From: Trichobilharzia regenti
Lineage: Eukaryota; Platyhelminthes; Trematoda; Strigeidida; Schistosomatidae
Reading direction: 5' to 3'
Length of the DNA: 64,000 nt
Assembly: GCA_944472135.2 (NCBI GenBank)
Contig: OX235270.1
Location: 117,629,842-117,693,841, forward strand
Shown here piece by piece: positions 10,582-20,583 of this stretch. How positions within the stretch are numbered: the stretch's first letter is position 1; the number at the start of each line of letters is the position of its first letter. Under the pieces are notes generated by a model. That model saw nothing but the letters and a program-made list of their open reading frames with translations. It searched no databases and was not told where the DNA came from. Position numbers and translations under genes: made by a program.

Positions 10582-10715
10582 CCATCGTATTATCCTATAG
10601 ACAAAACACCATGATTGGTTTATATTTGAATTTTATTTGTAAACTTATATATATTAGAGTTAAGCCTGATGAGATCTAATTGAAAACAATATTGTTCGCT
10701 TAAATGTGTTGTTCT
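10580..10715 (+). repeat. Left pLTR of the Penelope-like element
   Basis: Begins CACCATCGTATTATCC and ends GTGTTGTTCT. It is repeated at 13484-13620 in the same orientation with one extra base in the right copy. It contains a hammerhead ribozyme near its 3' end and stops 10 bp before the ORF. Confidence 0.92.
10660..10703 (+). ncRNA. Hammerhead ribozyme in left pLTR
   Basis: All conserved core parts are present in order. Stem I 5' strand TTAAGC is at 10660-10665 and the core CTGATGA at 10666-10672. A 3-bp stem II (GAT/ATT around CTA) includes a G-U pair, and GAA follows at 10682-10684. A short self-complementary stem III (AACAATATTGTT) precedes C17 at 10697, and the stem I 3' strand is GCTTAA at 10698-10703. 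Predicted cleavage is after 10697. The short stem III is typical of ribozymes reported in Penelope-like elements. Activity is predicted only. Confidence 0.88.
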
Positions 10716-10725
10716 AAATTCTACT

Positions 10726-13155
10726 ATGGGAATATTTAATATATTGAAATCTCGCGGGGATCCTATTGCATTTAAGGCACTCAATGAGTACCTGAAATTT
10801 AGTGCAAGGCTCGCTGAAGCGAAATCATCGTTGGAATTTTTCAAAGAATGTGTAGAAACCGAACGTTATCCCAAACTATATTGGAGATCGTTAAGACGAA
10901 TGAGGATTTACCCTAATTCTAAGAATTTAAAAAGACATGCTCTTAATCAGATTGATTCTGTTAAAACTCTTATAAATGATCTAGAAAGGAATATATCACA
11001 AAGACAATTTTCAGTTGATGATTTACCTCAGGAATTACAATTGATGTTCATCGAATATGTTAATAACGTAACAGTAAACAGAAGTAATAATAAAAGGATT
11101 AGTCTTGCCAAATCTCTCGAAAGCCAAAAGCTTGAAAGGAAATTTCCGTCAGATCCGGGCCGGTATGTTCACAATTTTTCCAGTATCGTGCTTAATAAGT
11201 TTCAATTAGAGGTGTTATCCCTAGGTCCCAAATTTAGTGATTATGCTCCTAAAGTTGATCAATTAGACACTGATATACAGTTTGAAAATTTGTATTCTCA
11301 AACGTCAGATCTTACCCCATCGTCGGACGATGAACTAACTAGGTTCAAAACGACGCTAGTGGACAGCTGCCAGCAATACAAGAATAATAAACATTCAGTA
11401 AATAGTCTTTTATCTAAACAACACAGAGAAGCTCTAAGAGAACTTAGAAGCAACGAAAGTTTAATCATTAGCAAGCCGGATAAAGGTGATGGTATAGTTT
11501 TACTGGACAAAAGCGATTATGTTGAGAAAATGGAAGGTATTTTGAGTGATCAAACTAAATTCCAATCGCTTGGTGTTTCCAAAGACCTCAATGTAAGAGC
11601 TGAGAAACAAATGACGGACTCCCTCAAAAAACTGAACCAAATAGGAGCATTATCATCAACCATGTATGAGTCCATGAAACCTACGGGTACCAATACTCCA
11701 CGTCTTTACGGTCTACCAAAAGTGCACAAACCGGGTCTTCCTCTTCGCCCTGTTTTAGATATGTATAACTCTCCATTTCACGGAACAGCGAAGTGGTTAG
11801 TTAAGATCCTGGGTCCTTTGCACAGAGAAATAGTGCAACATAGAATTAGTGATGTTTTCGACTTTATTTCTAAAATATCCGAGACTAATGTGAGGTGTAA
11901 ACGCATGTTATCCATGGATGTATCATCACTATTCACTAACGTACCGCTTTTGGAAACAGTGGATTATATTTGTCAAGAAATCACCGATAGGCAATTAGAC
12001 TTAGGAATTCCCTTGTGTAGCCTCAAAGAATTACTTCTTAAATGCACAATGAATGTTCACTTCGTCTTCAATGATTCATACTATCGACAAGTAGATGGAA
12101 TAGCTATGGGTTCACCATTAGGCCCAATATTAGCTGACTTCTTTCTCGCAAAACTTGAAAACGGGAAATTGAAGGATACCATCAAGGAGTTGGATATGTA
12201 TTACCGATATGTCGATGATACATTTATCTTAGCCGATGAGAAGGTTAACATAGACGAGTTGCTACTTAAATTCAACAACATCCACCCTTCGCTTACCTTT
12301 ACTTGTGAAGAGGAGCAGGAGAATAAATTACATTTCCTGGATGTCTTGCTAAGTAGGAGAGAAGATGGGTCACTTGGGAGAAGGGTGTACAGAAAAAGCA
12401 CATTCACAGGGCAGTACACACACTTCCGTAGTTACGTGCCCATTAAATATAAAAGGAATCTTGTAAAATGTCTCGCGAGCAGAGCAAGGAAGATATGTAC
12501 GGAGGACCTCTTGCAAAAGGAGTTTGAATATATTCACGATTCCTTGACGGAGATGGGTTATCCGAGTAGTTTCATAAAGAAACATATGAAACCATCAGAG
12601 AAGAAACCTGTGACTCTTACTGCACATAAGAAACCTCTATTTATTAAGTTACAATTTAATGGGGACTTATCTAGTGAGATTCTATTCCAAAGACTTTCAA
12701 GGAGCATACGTAGAACATTTTACGCAGCACACCTATGCTTGTCATTCTCTAGCCGACGAATGATTGGGACGCAAACGAAGGATAAGCTTGATAGTTTTGC
12801 CACATCTATGTGTATTTATCAATTCAACTGCACCTGCGGTGACAGTTATATTGGGCGTACTACTAGACAGCTTAGCCAACGTGTTAGTGAACATCTCCCA
12901 TCGTGGTTTGGCAAAGGACAGACAAAAACAATCCGTAGCTCAATTCTGTCACATCTAATTGATAGTGGTCATGTAGTCGATAAAACGAAAGCCTTCAAAG
13001 TAATTCATCGTATCCCTCCGAATCTTTCTAATAGACTTCGTATTCGTCTACTGCACACAGCTGAGGCGATAGGCATTCGAACTATTAAACCTAAGCTATG
13101 CATTCAAAAGAAGTTCGTGCAGCCATTATCCCTCCCATGGCCTAATAAGACATAA
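10726..13155 (+). CDS. Penelope-like element protein: reverse transcriptase with GIY-YIG endonuclease (809 aa)
   Basis: Single 809-aa frame starting 10 bp after the left pLTR. The RT palm is clear: motif A with MDVSSLFTN (Asp398), motif B GIAMGSPLGP at 458-467, and the catalytic YVDD at 495-498. A conserved Penelope stretch with TPRLYGLPKVHKPG precedes them. The C-terminal GIY-YIG nuclease lies at about 695-780, with IYQFNCTCG, then YIGRTTRQLSQRVSEH containing the family Tyr708, Gly710, Arg719 and His723 region. In this family the nuclease nicks the target and the RT primes from it. Length and domain order match full Penelope proteins and no lesion is visible, so the ORF may be functional. 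Confidence 0.95.
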   Translation: MGIFNILKSRGDPIAFKALNEYLKFSARLAEAKSSLEFFKECVETERYPKLYWRSLRRMRIYPNSKNLKRHALNQIDSVKTLINDLERNISQRQFSVDDLPQELQLMFIEYVNNVTVNRSNNKRISLAKSLESQKLERKFPSDPGRYVHNFSSIVLNKFQLEVLSLGPKFSDYAPKVDQLDTDIQFENLYSQTSDLTPSSDDELTRFKTTLVDSCQQYKNNKHSVNSLLSKQHREALRELRSNESLIISKPDKGDGIVLLDKSDYVEKMEGILSDQTKFQSLGVSKDLNVRAEKQMTDSLKKLNQIGALSSTMYESMKPTGTNTPRLYGLPKVHKPGLPLRPVLDMYNSPFHGTAKWLVKILGPLHREIVQHRISDVFDFISKISETNVRCKRMLSMDVSSLFTNVPLLETVDYICQEITDRQLDLGIPLCSLKELLLKCTMNVHFVFNDSYYRQVDGIAMGSPLGPILADFFLAKLENGKLKDTIKELDMYYRYVDDTFILADEKVNIDELLLKFNNIHPSLTFTCEEEQENKLHFLDVLLSRREDGSLGRRVYRKSTFTGQYTHFRSYVPIKYKRNLVKCLASRARKICTEDLLQKEFEYIHDSLTEMGYPSSFIKKHMKPSEKKPVTLTAHKKPLFIKLQFNGDLSSEILFQRLSRSIRRTFYAAHLCLSFSSRRMIGTQTKDKLDSFATSMCIYQFNCTCGDSYIGRTTRQLSQRVSEHLPSWFGKGQTKTIRSSILSHLIDSGHVVDKTKAFKVIHRIPPNLSNRLRIRLLHTAEAIGIRTIKPKLCIQKKFVQPLSLPWPNKT

Positions 13156-13394
13156 CCAACGAAAGACTTCTACCCCCCCCTTTATTTATATTTCCAACCC
13201 CTTTCTTATCATCCCTTAATCTTATCTTATATTCATTATAAACGTGTTTCATTTCCTTCCCCTACAATCTAACATTACGTAATCGGTTCATTTGTTTTTA
13301 CTAGCCTTTATCGACTACTTCCACCTGAACAATTGTTTGTTTAATCATACTGTTTTTCATTATTCATGTTATCACAGATTGCCTCATTTTTTCA

Positions 13395-13480
13395 TCCTTA
13401 TTATTGATAAGACCATTATTATTATTATTACTATTATTAATATTATCATTACCACTATTATGACTAACTGCACAATTTAT
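13395..13480 (+). repeat. ATT-rich low-complexity tract in Penelope 3' region
   Basis: An irregular run of ATT and ATC triplets lies between the ORF stop and the right pLTR. It holds no coding signal. Confidence 0.7.
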
Positions 13481-13483
13481 ATT

Positions 13484-13620
13484 CACCATCGTATTATCCT
13501 ATAGACAAAACACCATGATTGGTTTATATTTGAAGTTTTATTTGTAAACTTATATATATTAGAGTTAAGCCTGATGAGATCTAATTGAAAACAATATTGT
13601 TCGCTTAAATGTGTTGTTCT
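13484..13620 (+). repeat. Right pLTR of the Penelope-like element
   Basis: Direct repeat of 10580-10715 with one added base (GAAGTTTTAT against GAATTTTAT). It abuts the AAAGTA target duplication, after which gag copy D resumes. Confidence 0.92.
13565..13608 (+). ncRNA. Hammerhead ribozyme in right pLTR
   Basis: Identical in sequence to the left copy: TTAAGC at 13565-13570, CTGATGA at 13571-13577, GAA at 13587-13589, predicted cleavage after C13602 and closing strand GCTTAA at 13603-13608. A ribozyme in each pLTR would let a read-through transcript be trimmed to unit length. Confidence 0.88.
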
Positions 13621-14354
13621 AAAGTATAACTAGTCAGAGTGAAGATATAAAACCTTTAATGATTTGTGAGGAGGAACCAAAATTGTCTACTGCTGTTAAC
13701 AAAGAGTTTGAAAATGATGAACTTGACGGTAAATTGAATATTTGTGGTAATGATCATGATAGTGCAGATTTCTCTTTGGTTGATCATGATGAAATGGAGG
13801 GAATGCCTACTACCGCTAAGTTAAATAAAGGTTCTGTACAACTTGAACGTGAAGTAGAAATAAATGCAGGTGCAGTTCCAGAAGGCATGCATACTTGTGA
13901 GACAGTCAGTGTGATTGATCAGCGTGTAACCCACCTATCATCAGATGATAGTGCTAAACCCGAACTAGTGGTGAAAGACGGCATTGTTGGTAATCTTGCA
14001 GTTGGACAACTATCTGAAAGCCGAAAAAGAACAGCTTTTGATCCACCGCTAACTTCATCAACTGATATCAATCAGTCGTCGTTGGTGCTGTCATCCACAA
14101 TGAAAAAGACGCCCATCAACTCAAGTATCTTGTGCAATGACTATGCTAGTATCAGTTCGTTTGAAAGGACGAATATCAATGGTCAGTTTAGTGAGGATAA
14201 GCCAAGTGTAAACGAGAGAGTAACTGATAAATTGACTTGCATGAATAAAGGCATTTCTAGTTTCAAGTTACTATTTGAATGTTATTAACTTTGGTGTAAA
14301 TTACTCTGTTTCTACGCTTGGTTGACCAGATACGTCGTATGTTTGTTCGTCATC

Positions 14355-14714
14355 TGTCAATGGAGTTGAAGATTGAACGATCAATTCTTGGTTGTTTGCT
14401 CAAAATCAACTTCCCCAATTTTCGCGGAGGCATCAATACGACAGTCATCGTCTCATCGGTCGCTGTTCAGAAAGAAGTCAGGAGAAAACCGTCAGAAGTA
14501 ATCTTGTGATTTATTATTGTAATATTTGTTCACAGACCTTAGTTCAGTTATTATTTTTATATGTTGGTGTAACAATAAAGAAATCTCAAGCGGCCAATCG
14601 GTGTTTTGGTTTTTTCGTCCGTTATAACTAGGCGTTTCTGAAAACTTCAAGGAACAGCGTGGGCCCGAGCGTAGCAAGAGCTGGGCATTAACGGTTTATG
14701 AGACGTGGCTGACA
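14355..14714 (+). repeat. Complete LTR (360 bp), 3' LTR of copy D
   Basis: Starts TGTCAAT and ends with the variant GGCTGACA. It is followed directly by the 318-bp block shared in inverted form with 16594-16911. It marks the inner end of the left arm of the large inverted repeat. Confidence 0.92.
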
Positions 14715-15032
14715 CGAGGTATGTTTGAAACGTGGTAACGTTCCTCCTGACCCAAAAAAATGCAAGTCTCTAAGTAGCTCATTTTCTGCTCCCCTTCCTT
14801 GCGTAACTGCTGCTCGTTGTGTTATGAAAATGGTTTTGGAGGTGCCAAATTTTCCAGGGAACATGGATTTTTCATCAGATGGTGGTCTTTCAAGCTGTTT
14901 TCAAAGGAATGCTCGCCGGCTGTTCCGAATGTACCTGGCCTTCACCAACTACCCGTATTCTAACTCACCTCAGACCACTCGATGGAGTAGAAACGCACGC
15001 AGGATCTTCGCAGTCTAGGCTGTCTGCGTCAC
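14715..15032 (+). repeat. 318-bp block X, innermost left-arm sequence
   Basis: Apart from about two bases beside the LTR it is identical by eye to the reverse complement of 16594-16911. Both copies begin CGAGGTATG exactly at the outer edge of an LTR and diverge after GTCTGCGTCAC. It contains a short open frame (97 codons) that is not recognisable. It probably represents original flank at one LTR-element insertion, later duplicated in inverse orientation. Confidence 0.9.
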
Positions 15033-15639
15033 CATTATGCGTGCATTCTCAATATTCTCCCTGATGAAGCCTGCGTAGGAACAAATGACTCTGGATTCCG
15101 AAGCATGAGCCCAGCCGGCAAGTCTGGATCATGCAGGACTCCTGATACGACTTGCAATTGAGCCCTGACCACGTGGTACTAAAACTCATAAGCTGAAAAT
15201 AATACCTGGAGAGAGCTCCTCATCGAAAAACGGGCGCGCTTTACGGCCACTGCGCTACATTTTCCTAATTTCATGAAAACTCTCGTTTCTTTAAAATTTC
15301 ATGCCAAGAGTTTGTGGAAATTATTACAATTATTTACCTTTCGAACACTAAAACTGTGGATATAATCTTATTGACAGATAATATCTATAACTAACTGTTT
15401 GGATTTGTGAAATTTTTAAACATAAACATGTATCTATAATTGTATATATTGTTGGATTTACATGTTCAAGTTGTTCCAAGGCAGTGAGTCTATGGTTGAG
15501 ATATCATTTTAGTTAACTGTGCTGAACTATATTGCATGTTGTTGTATTGTATAGTTGTTGTCGCTTTTTGCTTTTTTTGCTGTGAACTATTTTTCTTTTG
15601 CTGGTGTTGTTCTGACTGTTTTGTCCGTTATTTTCCTAT

Positions 15640-15960
15640 TTTGAGGGGAGCAACCCAAAAGGTCGCTTCTCTGTAAACTCTATCTTAATGTAACAATCCC
15701 TTTCTCAGGCGTGAGGCTAGCAACCCCACCCTGTAAACAAAGTTGCTACAGAAACTTCAGCTCGATGAATCTCCTTGCGCCAAAAGAAAAAGTCTGTGTG
15801 GGGACATGGAGCGTCCGCACCATGTACGAAATTGGCAAAGCTGCCCAAATCGGAAACTAGATGAAAAGACACGGAATACAAGTGCTGCTCCTCAGGAAAG
15901 TGGGAAATGAGCATTGCACTTGCGTAAACTCAATAGGCCGTGAACTGCTGGCAATGAAAA
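15640..15960 (+). mobile_element. RTE-type non-LTR element, 5' fragment with endonuclease start
   Basis: Around 15,775-15,930 the translated sequence reads KVCVGTWSVRTMYEIGKAAQ, then MKRHGIQVLLL. This is the start of the apurinic-like endonuclease domain of RTE/SR2-type elements (family form GTWNVRTM). The sequence before it resembles the matching leader. The fragment breaks off after about 60 codons and is decayed. Nothing recognisable was found in 15,033-15,640 or 15,961-16,214. Confidence 0.72.
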
Positions 15961-16214
15961 CGACAACAATTTTCGGTATTACTCAATTCCAAAAACGATC
16001 ACACAATCTTTTATTCCGACATCTGGTTCCACCAGATGAAATGAAAGGGAAGAGCTGAGAATAGAAGGGATGCTGAGGGTTAGACAGTATAGATTTAGAC
16101 AATCTCTCGCATGAGATTAGACGTCTTTTAACTAATGAACCAACGAGTTGACGAAATGGTACACCACTTGCCCTAATGACAGACATAATACTCTGCACAA
16201 TACGACATAGTCGT

Positions 16215-16574
16215 TGTCAATGCAGTTGAAGATTGAACGATCGATTCTTGGTTGTTTGCTCAAAACCAACTTCCCCAATTTTCGCGGAGGCATCAATACG
16301 ACAGTCATCGTCTCATCGGTCGCTGTTCAGAAAGAAGTCAGGACAAAACCGTCAGAAGTAATCTTGTGATTTATTATTGTAATATTTGTTCACAGACCTT
16401 AGTTCAGTTATTATTTTTATATGTTGGTGTAACAATAAAGAAATCTCAAGCGGCCAATCGGTGTTTTGGTTTTTTCGTCCGTTATAACTAAGCGTTTCTG
16501 AAAACTTCAAGGAACAGCGTGGGCCCGAGCGTAGCAAGAGCTGGGCATTAACGGTTTATGAGACGTGGCTTACA
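16215..16574 (+). repeat. Solo LTR (360 bp) in the spacer of the inverted repeat
   Basis: Full-length LTR with no internal region attached. It starts TGTCAATG and ends GGCTTACA, with GTCGT before and GTCAT after, a possible imperfect 5-bp target duplication. It lies 19 bp from block X' and only 337 bp from the opposite-strand LTR at 16912. Confidence 0.88.
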
Positions 16575-16593
16575 GTCATTTTTGACTATTATA

Positions 16594-16911
16594 GTGACGC
16601 AGACAGCCTAGACTGCGAAGATCCTGCGTGCGTTTCTACTCCATCGAGTGGTCTGAGGTGAGTTAGAATACGGGTAGTTGGTGAAGGCCAGGTACATTCG
16701 GAACAGCCGGCGAGCATTCCTTTGAAAACAGCTTGAAAGACCACCATCTGATGAAAAATCCATGTTCCCTGGAAAATTTGGCACCTCCAAAACCATTTTC
16801 ATAACACAACGAGCAGCAGTTACGCAAGGAAGGGGAGCAGAAAATGAGCTACTTAGAGACTTGCATTTTTTTGGGTCAGGAGGAACGTTACCACGTTTAC
16901 AACATACCTCG
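16594..16911 (-). repeat. 318-bp block X', innermost right-arm sequence
   Basis: Reverse complement of 14715-15032. It abuts the outer edge of the minus LTR at 16912-17271 just as the left block abuts the plus LTR, so both arms begin with the same junction. Confidence 0.9.
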
Positions 16912-17271
16912 TGTCAGCCAAGTCTCATTAACCGTTAATGCCCAGCTCTTGATACGCTCGGGCCCACGCTGTTCCTTGAAGTTTTCAGAAACGCTTAGTT
17001 ATAACGGACGAAAAAACCAAAACACCGATTGGCCGCTTGAGATTTCTTTATTGTTACACCAACATATAAAAATAATAACTGAACTAAGGTCTGTGAACAA
17101 ATATTACAATAATAAATCACAAGATTACTTCTGACGGTTTTCTCCTGACTTCTTTCTGAACAGCGACCGATGAGACGATGACTGTCGTATTGATGCCTCC
17201 GCGAAAATTGGGGAAGTTGGTTTTGAGCAAACAACCAAGAATTGATCGTTCAATCTTCAGCTCCATTGACA
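16912..17271 (-). repeat. Complete LTR (360 bp), 3' LTR of copy E
   Basis: Minus-strand LTR with borders TGTCAGC and ATTGACA on the plus strand. It shares the GGCTGACA end variant with the LTR at 14355, its inverted counterpart. It is followed at 17272 by the long form of the 3' untranslated region. Confidence 0.92.
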
Positions 17272-18034
17272 CTCCCAGGCAAATAAGGGATCCAACCTTT
17301 TTTTCTTTCACGACCAATGCACGTTGACTTGGATGCCATTGCGAGAACCTGGGTCACACGGACAGAGCTGAAATGGAAACAAACAGAAAAGCCAACACAC
17401 CACAAGCATACCCACAGCACAATCTCACACATCGCTGACGACCTGCGCCTCCAGACAGAGACCTCCTCTTGACATCTCGCAACACAATCGCCACTTGCTA
17501 GAATGACTCTTGCAGAATGCAACGTGACCATAGCACCGACTCATGATACTCTACGCACATCCTCTTATCTACTCACTACCAGTTACCACTGCAATCGCTT
17601 GTCACTCATTCTGCCTCAGTTCTAGTAGCGGTGACGTATGCGAGCCTCAGTCGTTTACACTCTTTCTCCCCGGCGTGTCGGACCGCAGCTAACAATTATC
17701 TCCGTGTGCATTTCATTCTCAGCAATAGCCTAGCCTCCCCGGCGTATACGACCCATCTGCTGTCCTTAGCATCAATCAATTCATTCATGGATGTAGAAGA
17801 GTGGACACAACTTCAGAAGTAATCACGACGAAAGTTTTAACAAAATTACGCAATAACAACAAGATACGAAAACAACAAGTAAACACAATGAATCCAAAAA
17901 ACACCAATTGATAGGACACACCACACTATATACAAACAGTACAAACAACCTCGCCGATCATGTCTTGGTGGAATTCCTTTGAAGAATCGCAGGGCTATCA
18001 CCAGTACGCCTACAACCCCTCTCAGGTTGACGCC
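17272..18034 (-). other. 3' untranslated region of copy E (long form)
   Basis: Sequence between the gag stop and the LTR, repeated almost unchanged in copies F and G and in copy A. On the minus strand it ends in a purine-rich GAAAGAAAAAAAGG and then TTGCCTGGGAG just before the LTR, the likely second-strand priming region. A 93-codon frame (17250-17531) crosses into the LTR and has a hydrophobic middle. This whole segment is missing from copies B, C and D. Confidence 0.75.
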
Positions 18035-19990
18035 CTAGGTTGGAAAATCAATGCAGAGTTCATTTGCTAATTTCCTTCTAACAGCTATATCCTCAAATCT
18101 GAACGGCAACGTGCCCATGATATTGTAACGTAGAAAATAGATGACGAACAAACATACGACGTATCTGGTCAACCAAGCGTAGAAACAGAGTAATTTACAC
18201 CAAAGATAATAGCATTCAATTAGTAACTTGAAACTAGAAATGCCTTTATTCATGCAAGTCAATTTAACAACTACTCTCTCGTTTACACTTGGCTTATTCT
18301 CACTAAACTGAGCACTATCTTTCGTCTTTTCAAACCCACCAACACTATCATAGTCATTGCATAAGGCACGTGAGTTCATGGACGTCCATTTCACTGTGGA
18401 AGAAAACACCAACGATGACTGAGTGACACAAGGTGATGAACTAAGCGGTGGATCAGAAGCTGTTCTTTTTCGGCTTTCAGATAGTTGTCCAACTGCAAGA
18501 TTACCAACAATGCCGTCTTTCACCACTAGTTCGGGTTTAGCACTATCATCTGATGATAGGTGGGTTACACGCTGATCAATCACACTGACTGTCTCACAAG
18601 TATGCATGCCTTCTGGAACTGCACCTGCATTTATTTCTACTTCACGTTCAAGTTGTACAGAACCTTTATTTAACTTAGCGGTAGTAGGCATTCCCTCCAT
18701 TTCATCATGATCAACCAAAGAGAAATCTGCACTATCATGATCATTACCACAAATATTCAATTTACCGTCAAGTTCATCATTTTCAAACTCTTTGTTAACA
18801 GCAGTAGACAATTTTGGTTCCTCCTCACAAATCATTAAAGGTTTTATATCTTCACTCTGACTAGTTATACTTTGTAAACTTTTGGAGTCAGTACCCCACT
18901 CTGAAGCAGTAACTCTATTCTGTGACACTCTATTCAACAATGGCTTACCGGTTGTAACTACAGAATTCTTCACCGCACCGTTATCGTCACACAATTCGGA
19001 GTAAGGCCTGGAGTTTACATTTAGCTTATCACTGAACTTGCTCACCGTTTCACAGTTCACTTCTGTATGCACCACTTGCGCACGTGTAAAACACAACCGT
19101 GTTTGTCTTGCATCTTGTAACTCATCTGTTGAGGATGTACTACGAAACCTGTTACACTCATTAGGTCTATATGCATTACTGGATATCATGGAGCCTTCTC
19201 GATATCCACCTCTCTGAGGCCTACTCGTCATCAATGATTGCATTTTGCTCTCAGACTGCTCTATTCTAGGGGTGAGATTCAATATACTGGCAAACTTGCT
19301 CATAGATTGATTGACACTATCGTTTACCAGTTTCAGAATATCATCAAACTTTGGCTCGATACCCTCATCCTCCATACGGGAGCTTATCTTCAGCCACTTC
19401 CTTTGCAGTCGAGTAGGTAGGCGTCTTGCTATTACTTCTAGTATAAAACTCCAGTTGAGGTCACTCATGCGATTCATCAAAATCATTCCATTCTTGTAAA
19501 TTAGCAAATTATCTAAAAACTCAGTGAGTGCCTGGGAGTCATCCTGTAATTGACCACCATTACCCTTAACAGCCTCGAATAATTTCCCTGCAATCATCGA
19601 AGGTCTTCCAAACCTTTGACGTAATATGCTCATAGCCTCATCGTAGCCCTCTTTTGGCTTCATAAACTTACAGCACTGTATAGCTCTTGCAGCATCTCCA
19701 GTGCAATATCTCATCAAATACATTAACTTCAATTCATCACCTAATAGAAAACTACTCAACATGATCTCAAACTCCTTCACAAATTGTAAATAATCAGCTG
19801 GGTTTCCATCGAAACACCGTGGTTCTAATTTAGGGAGTTTGATGTTTCTATTATCCCTGAATGGCGAAACAGTAACATCAACCATGTCATGCTTAACATC
19901 AGACACATCGTTACAATTAACAGACAAGTCACAATGACTTACTTTCCTGTTTGCATCCAAGACACTCTGTCCCTTCTTTGACCCAGGCAT
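18035..19990 (-). CDS. Gag-like protein of Gag-only LTR element, copy E, intact (651 aa)
   Basis: Open minus-strand frame of 651 codons. The N-terminal 580 or so residues match copy C, including the DUF1759-like core at 51-130. The C-terminal third is the long allele: KDGIVGNLAVGQLSE, then after residue ~600 a hydrophobic run (LLCFYAW, VVCLFVIYFLRYN) that could span a membrane, ending near LANELCIDFPT. Arm-specific residues are ARAQ-type: FTRAQVVHTEVNCE here against FTRFQEVNTKENCE in the left arm. No pol-type domain accompanies it. It is near-identical to copy F one 3590-bp period away. Confidence 0.85.
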   Translation of the reverse strand: MPGSKKGQSVLDANRKVSHCDLSVNCNDVSDVKHDMVDVTVSPFRDNRNIKLPKLEPRCFDGNPADYLQFVKEFEIMLSSFLLGDELKLMYLMRYCTGDAARAIQCCKFMKPKEGYDEAMSILRQRFGRPSMIAGKLFEAVKGNGGQLQDDSQALTEFLDNLLIYKNGMILMNRMSDLNWSFILEVIARRLPTRLQRKWLKISSRMEDEGIEPKFDDILKLVNDSVNQSMSKFASILNLTPRIEQSESKMQSLMTSRPQRGGYREGSMISSNAYRPNECNRFRSTSSTDELQDARQTRLCFTRAQVVHTEVNCETVSKFSDKLNVNSRPYSELCDDNGAVKNSVVTTGKPLLNRVSQNRVTASEWGTDSKSLQSITSQSEDIKPLMICEEEPKLSTAVNKEFENDELDGKLNICGNDHDSADFSLVDHDEMEGMPTTAKLNKGSVQLEREVEINAGAVPEGMHTCETVSVIDQRVTHLSSDDSAKPELVVKDGIVGNLAVGQLSESRKRTASDPPLSSSPCVTQSSLVFSSTVKWTSMNSRALCNDYDSVGGFEKTKDSAQFSENKPSVNERVVVKLTCMNKGISSFKLLIECYYLWCKLLCFYAWLTRYVVCLFVIYFLRYNIMGTLPFRFEDIAVRRKLANELCIDFPT

Positions 19991-20135
19991 TGTTGAACTT
20001 GACCCAATTCTAAAAATGTTCCAGATATTGCTTGTTCAAAAAGGACTTGACCGGCACCAGGAAAGATGAACGGCGACTATCCAAACTGTCACCAGCGGTC
20101 CAAAACCGTCGACAACTGACTTCACCATCAGAAAC

Positions 20136-20223
20136 TTTCAGTCACGTCTCGTAAACCGTTAACGCACAGCTCTTGCTACGCTCGGGCTAACGCTGTTCCT
20201 TGAACTTTTTCAGAAACCTGTAG
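20136..20223 (-). repeat. Split LTR between copies E and F, 88-bp part
   Basis: This is the last 88 bp of a minus LTR (TTTCAGTCACG to the CTGTAG next to the nested LTR). Together with 20584-20861 it makes one complete LTR interrupted by a plus-strand solo LTR. Confidence 0.85.
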
Positions 20224-20583
20224 TCTCAATGGAGTTGAAGATTGAACGATCAATTCTTGGTTGTTTGCTCAAAACCAACTTCCCCAATTTTCGCGGAGGC
20301 ATCAATACGACAGTCATCGTCTCATCGGTCGCTGTTCAGAAAGAAGTCAGGACAAAACCGTCAGAAGTAATCTTGTGATTTATTATTGTAATATTTGTTC
20401 ACAGACCTTAGTTCAGTTATTATTTTTATATGTTGGTGTAACAATAAAGAAATCTCAAGTGGCCAATCGGTGTTTTGGTTTTTTCGTCCGTTATAACTAA
20501 GCGTTTCTGAAAACTTCAAGGAACAGCGTGGGCCCGAGTGTAGCAAGAGCTGGGCATTAACGGTTTATGAGACGTGATTGACA
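20224..20583 (+). repeat. Nested solo LTR, plus strand, first tandem copy
   Basis: A 360-bp LTR in plus orientation (TCTCAATG, a mutated TGTCAATG, to ATTGACA) sits inside the minus LTR made of 20136-20223 and 20584-20861. In the third repeat the pentamer CTTAG flanks it on both sides, a 5-bp target duplication. In this copy the left pentamer has mutated. Confidence 0.88.

Larger units (their letters stand above)
10515..13620 (+). mobile_element. Penelope-like element, complete-looking
   Basis: A 3106-bp insert in gag copy D bounded by a 6-bp duplication. From 5' to 3' it holds a 67-bp piece of the host LTR, a 136-bp left pLTR, an intact 809-aa ORF with RT and GIY-YIG domains, an AT-rich 3' region with an ATT run, and a 137-bp right pLTR. 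Both pLTRs are direct repeats and both contain a hammerhead ribozyme. This organisation is the hallmark of endonuclease-bearing Penelope-like elements, described in schistosomes among other animals. It looks recent, since the ORF is intact and the pLTRs differ mainly by a one-base indel and a substitution next to it. Confidence 0.93.
9392..14288 (+). pseudogene. Gag-like ORF, copy D, interrupted by a Penelope-like element
   Basis: The first part (9392 to about 10514) matches copy C up to SKSLQS. The reading frame then runs into inserted DNA and stops at 10600. The rest resumes at 13621-14288 after a duplicated AAAGTA. Without the insert the frame would be continuous. The second part is a mosaic: up to about 14,030 it carries the long-type sequence (KDGIVGNLAVGQ), after which it switches to the short type (FDPPLTSS) and ends at the same TAA as copies B and C. 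Confidence 0.88.

Noticed and set aside
15062..15090. CTGATGAAGCCTGCGTAGGAAC in the spacer as a hammerhead core
   Set aside because: Stem II cannot close (A opposite G next to the core) and no matching stem I strands are found.
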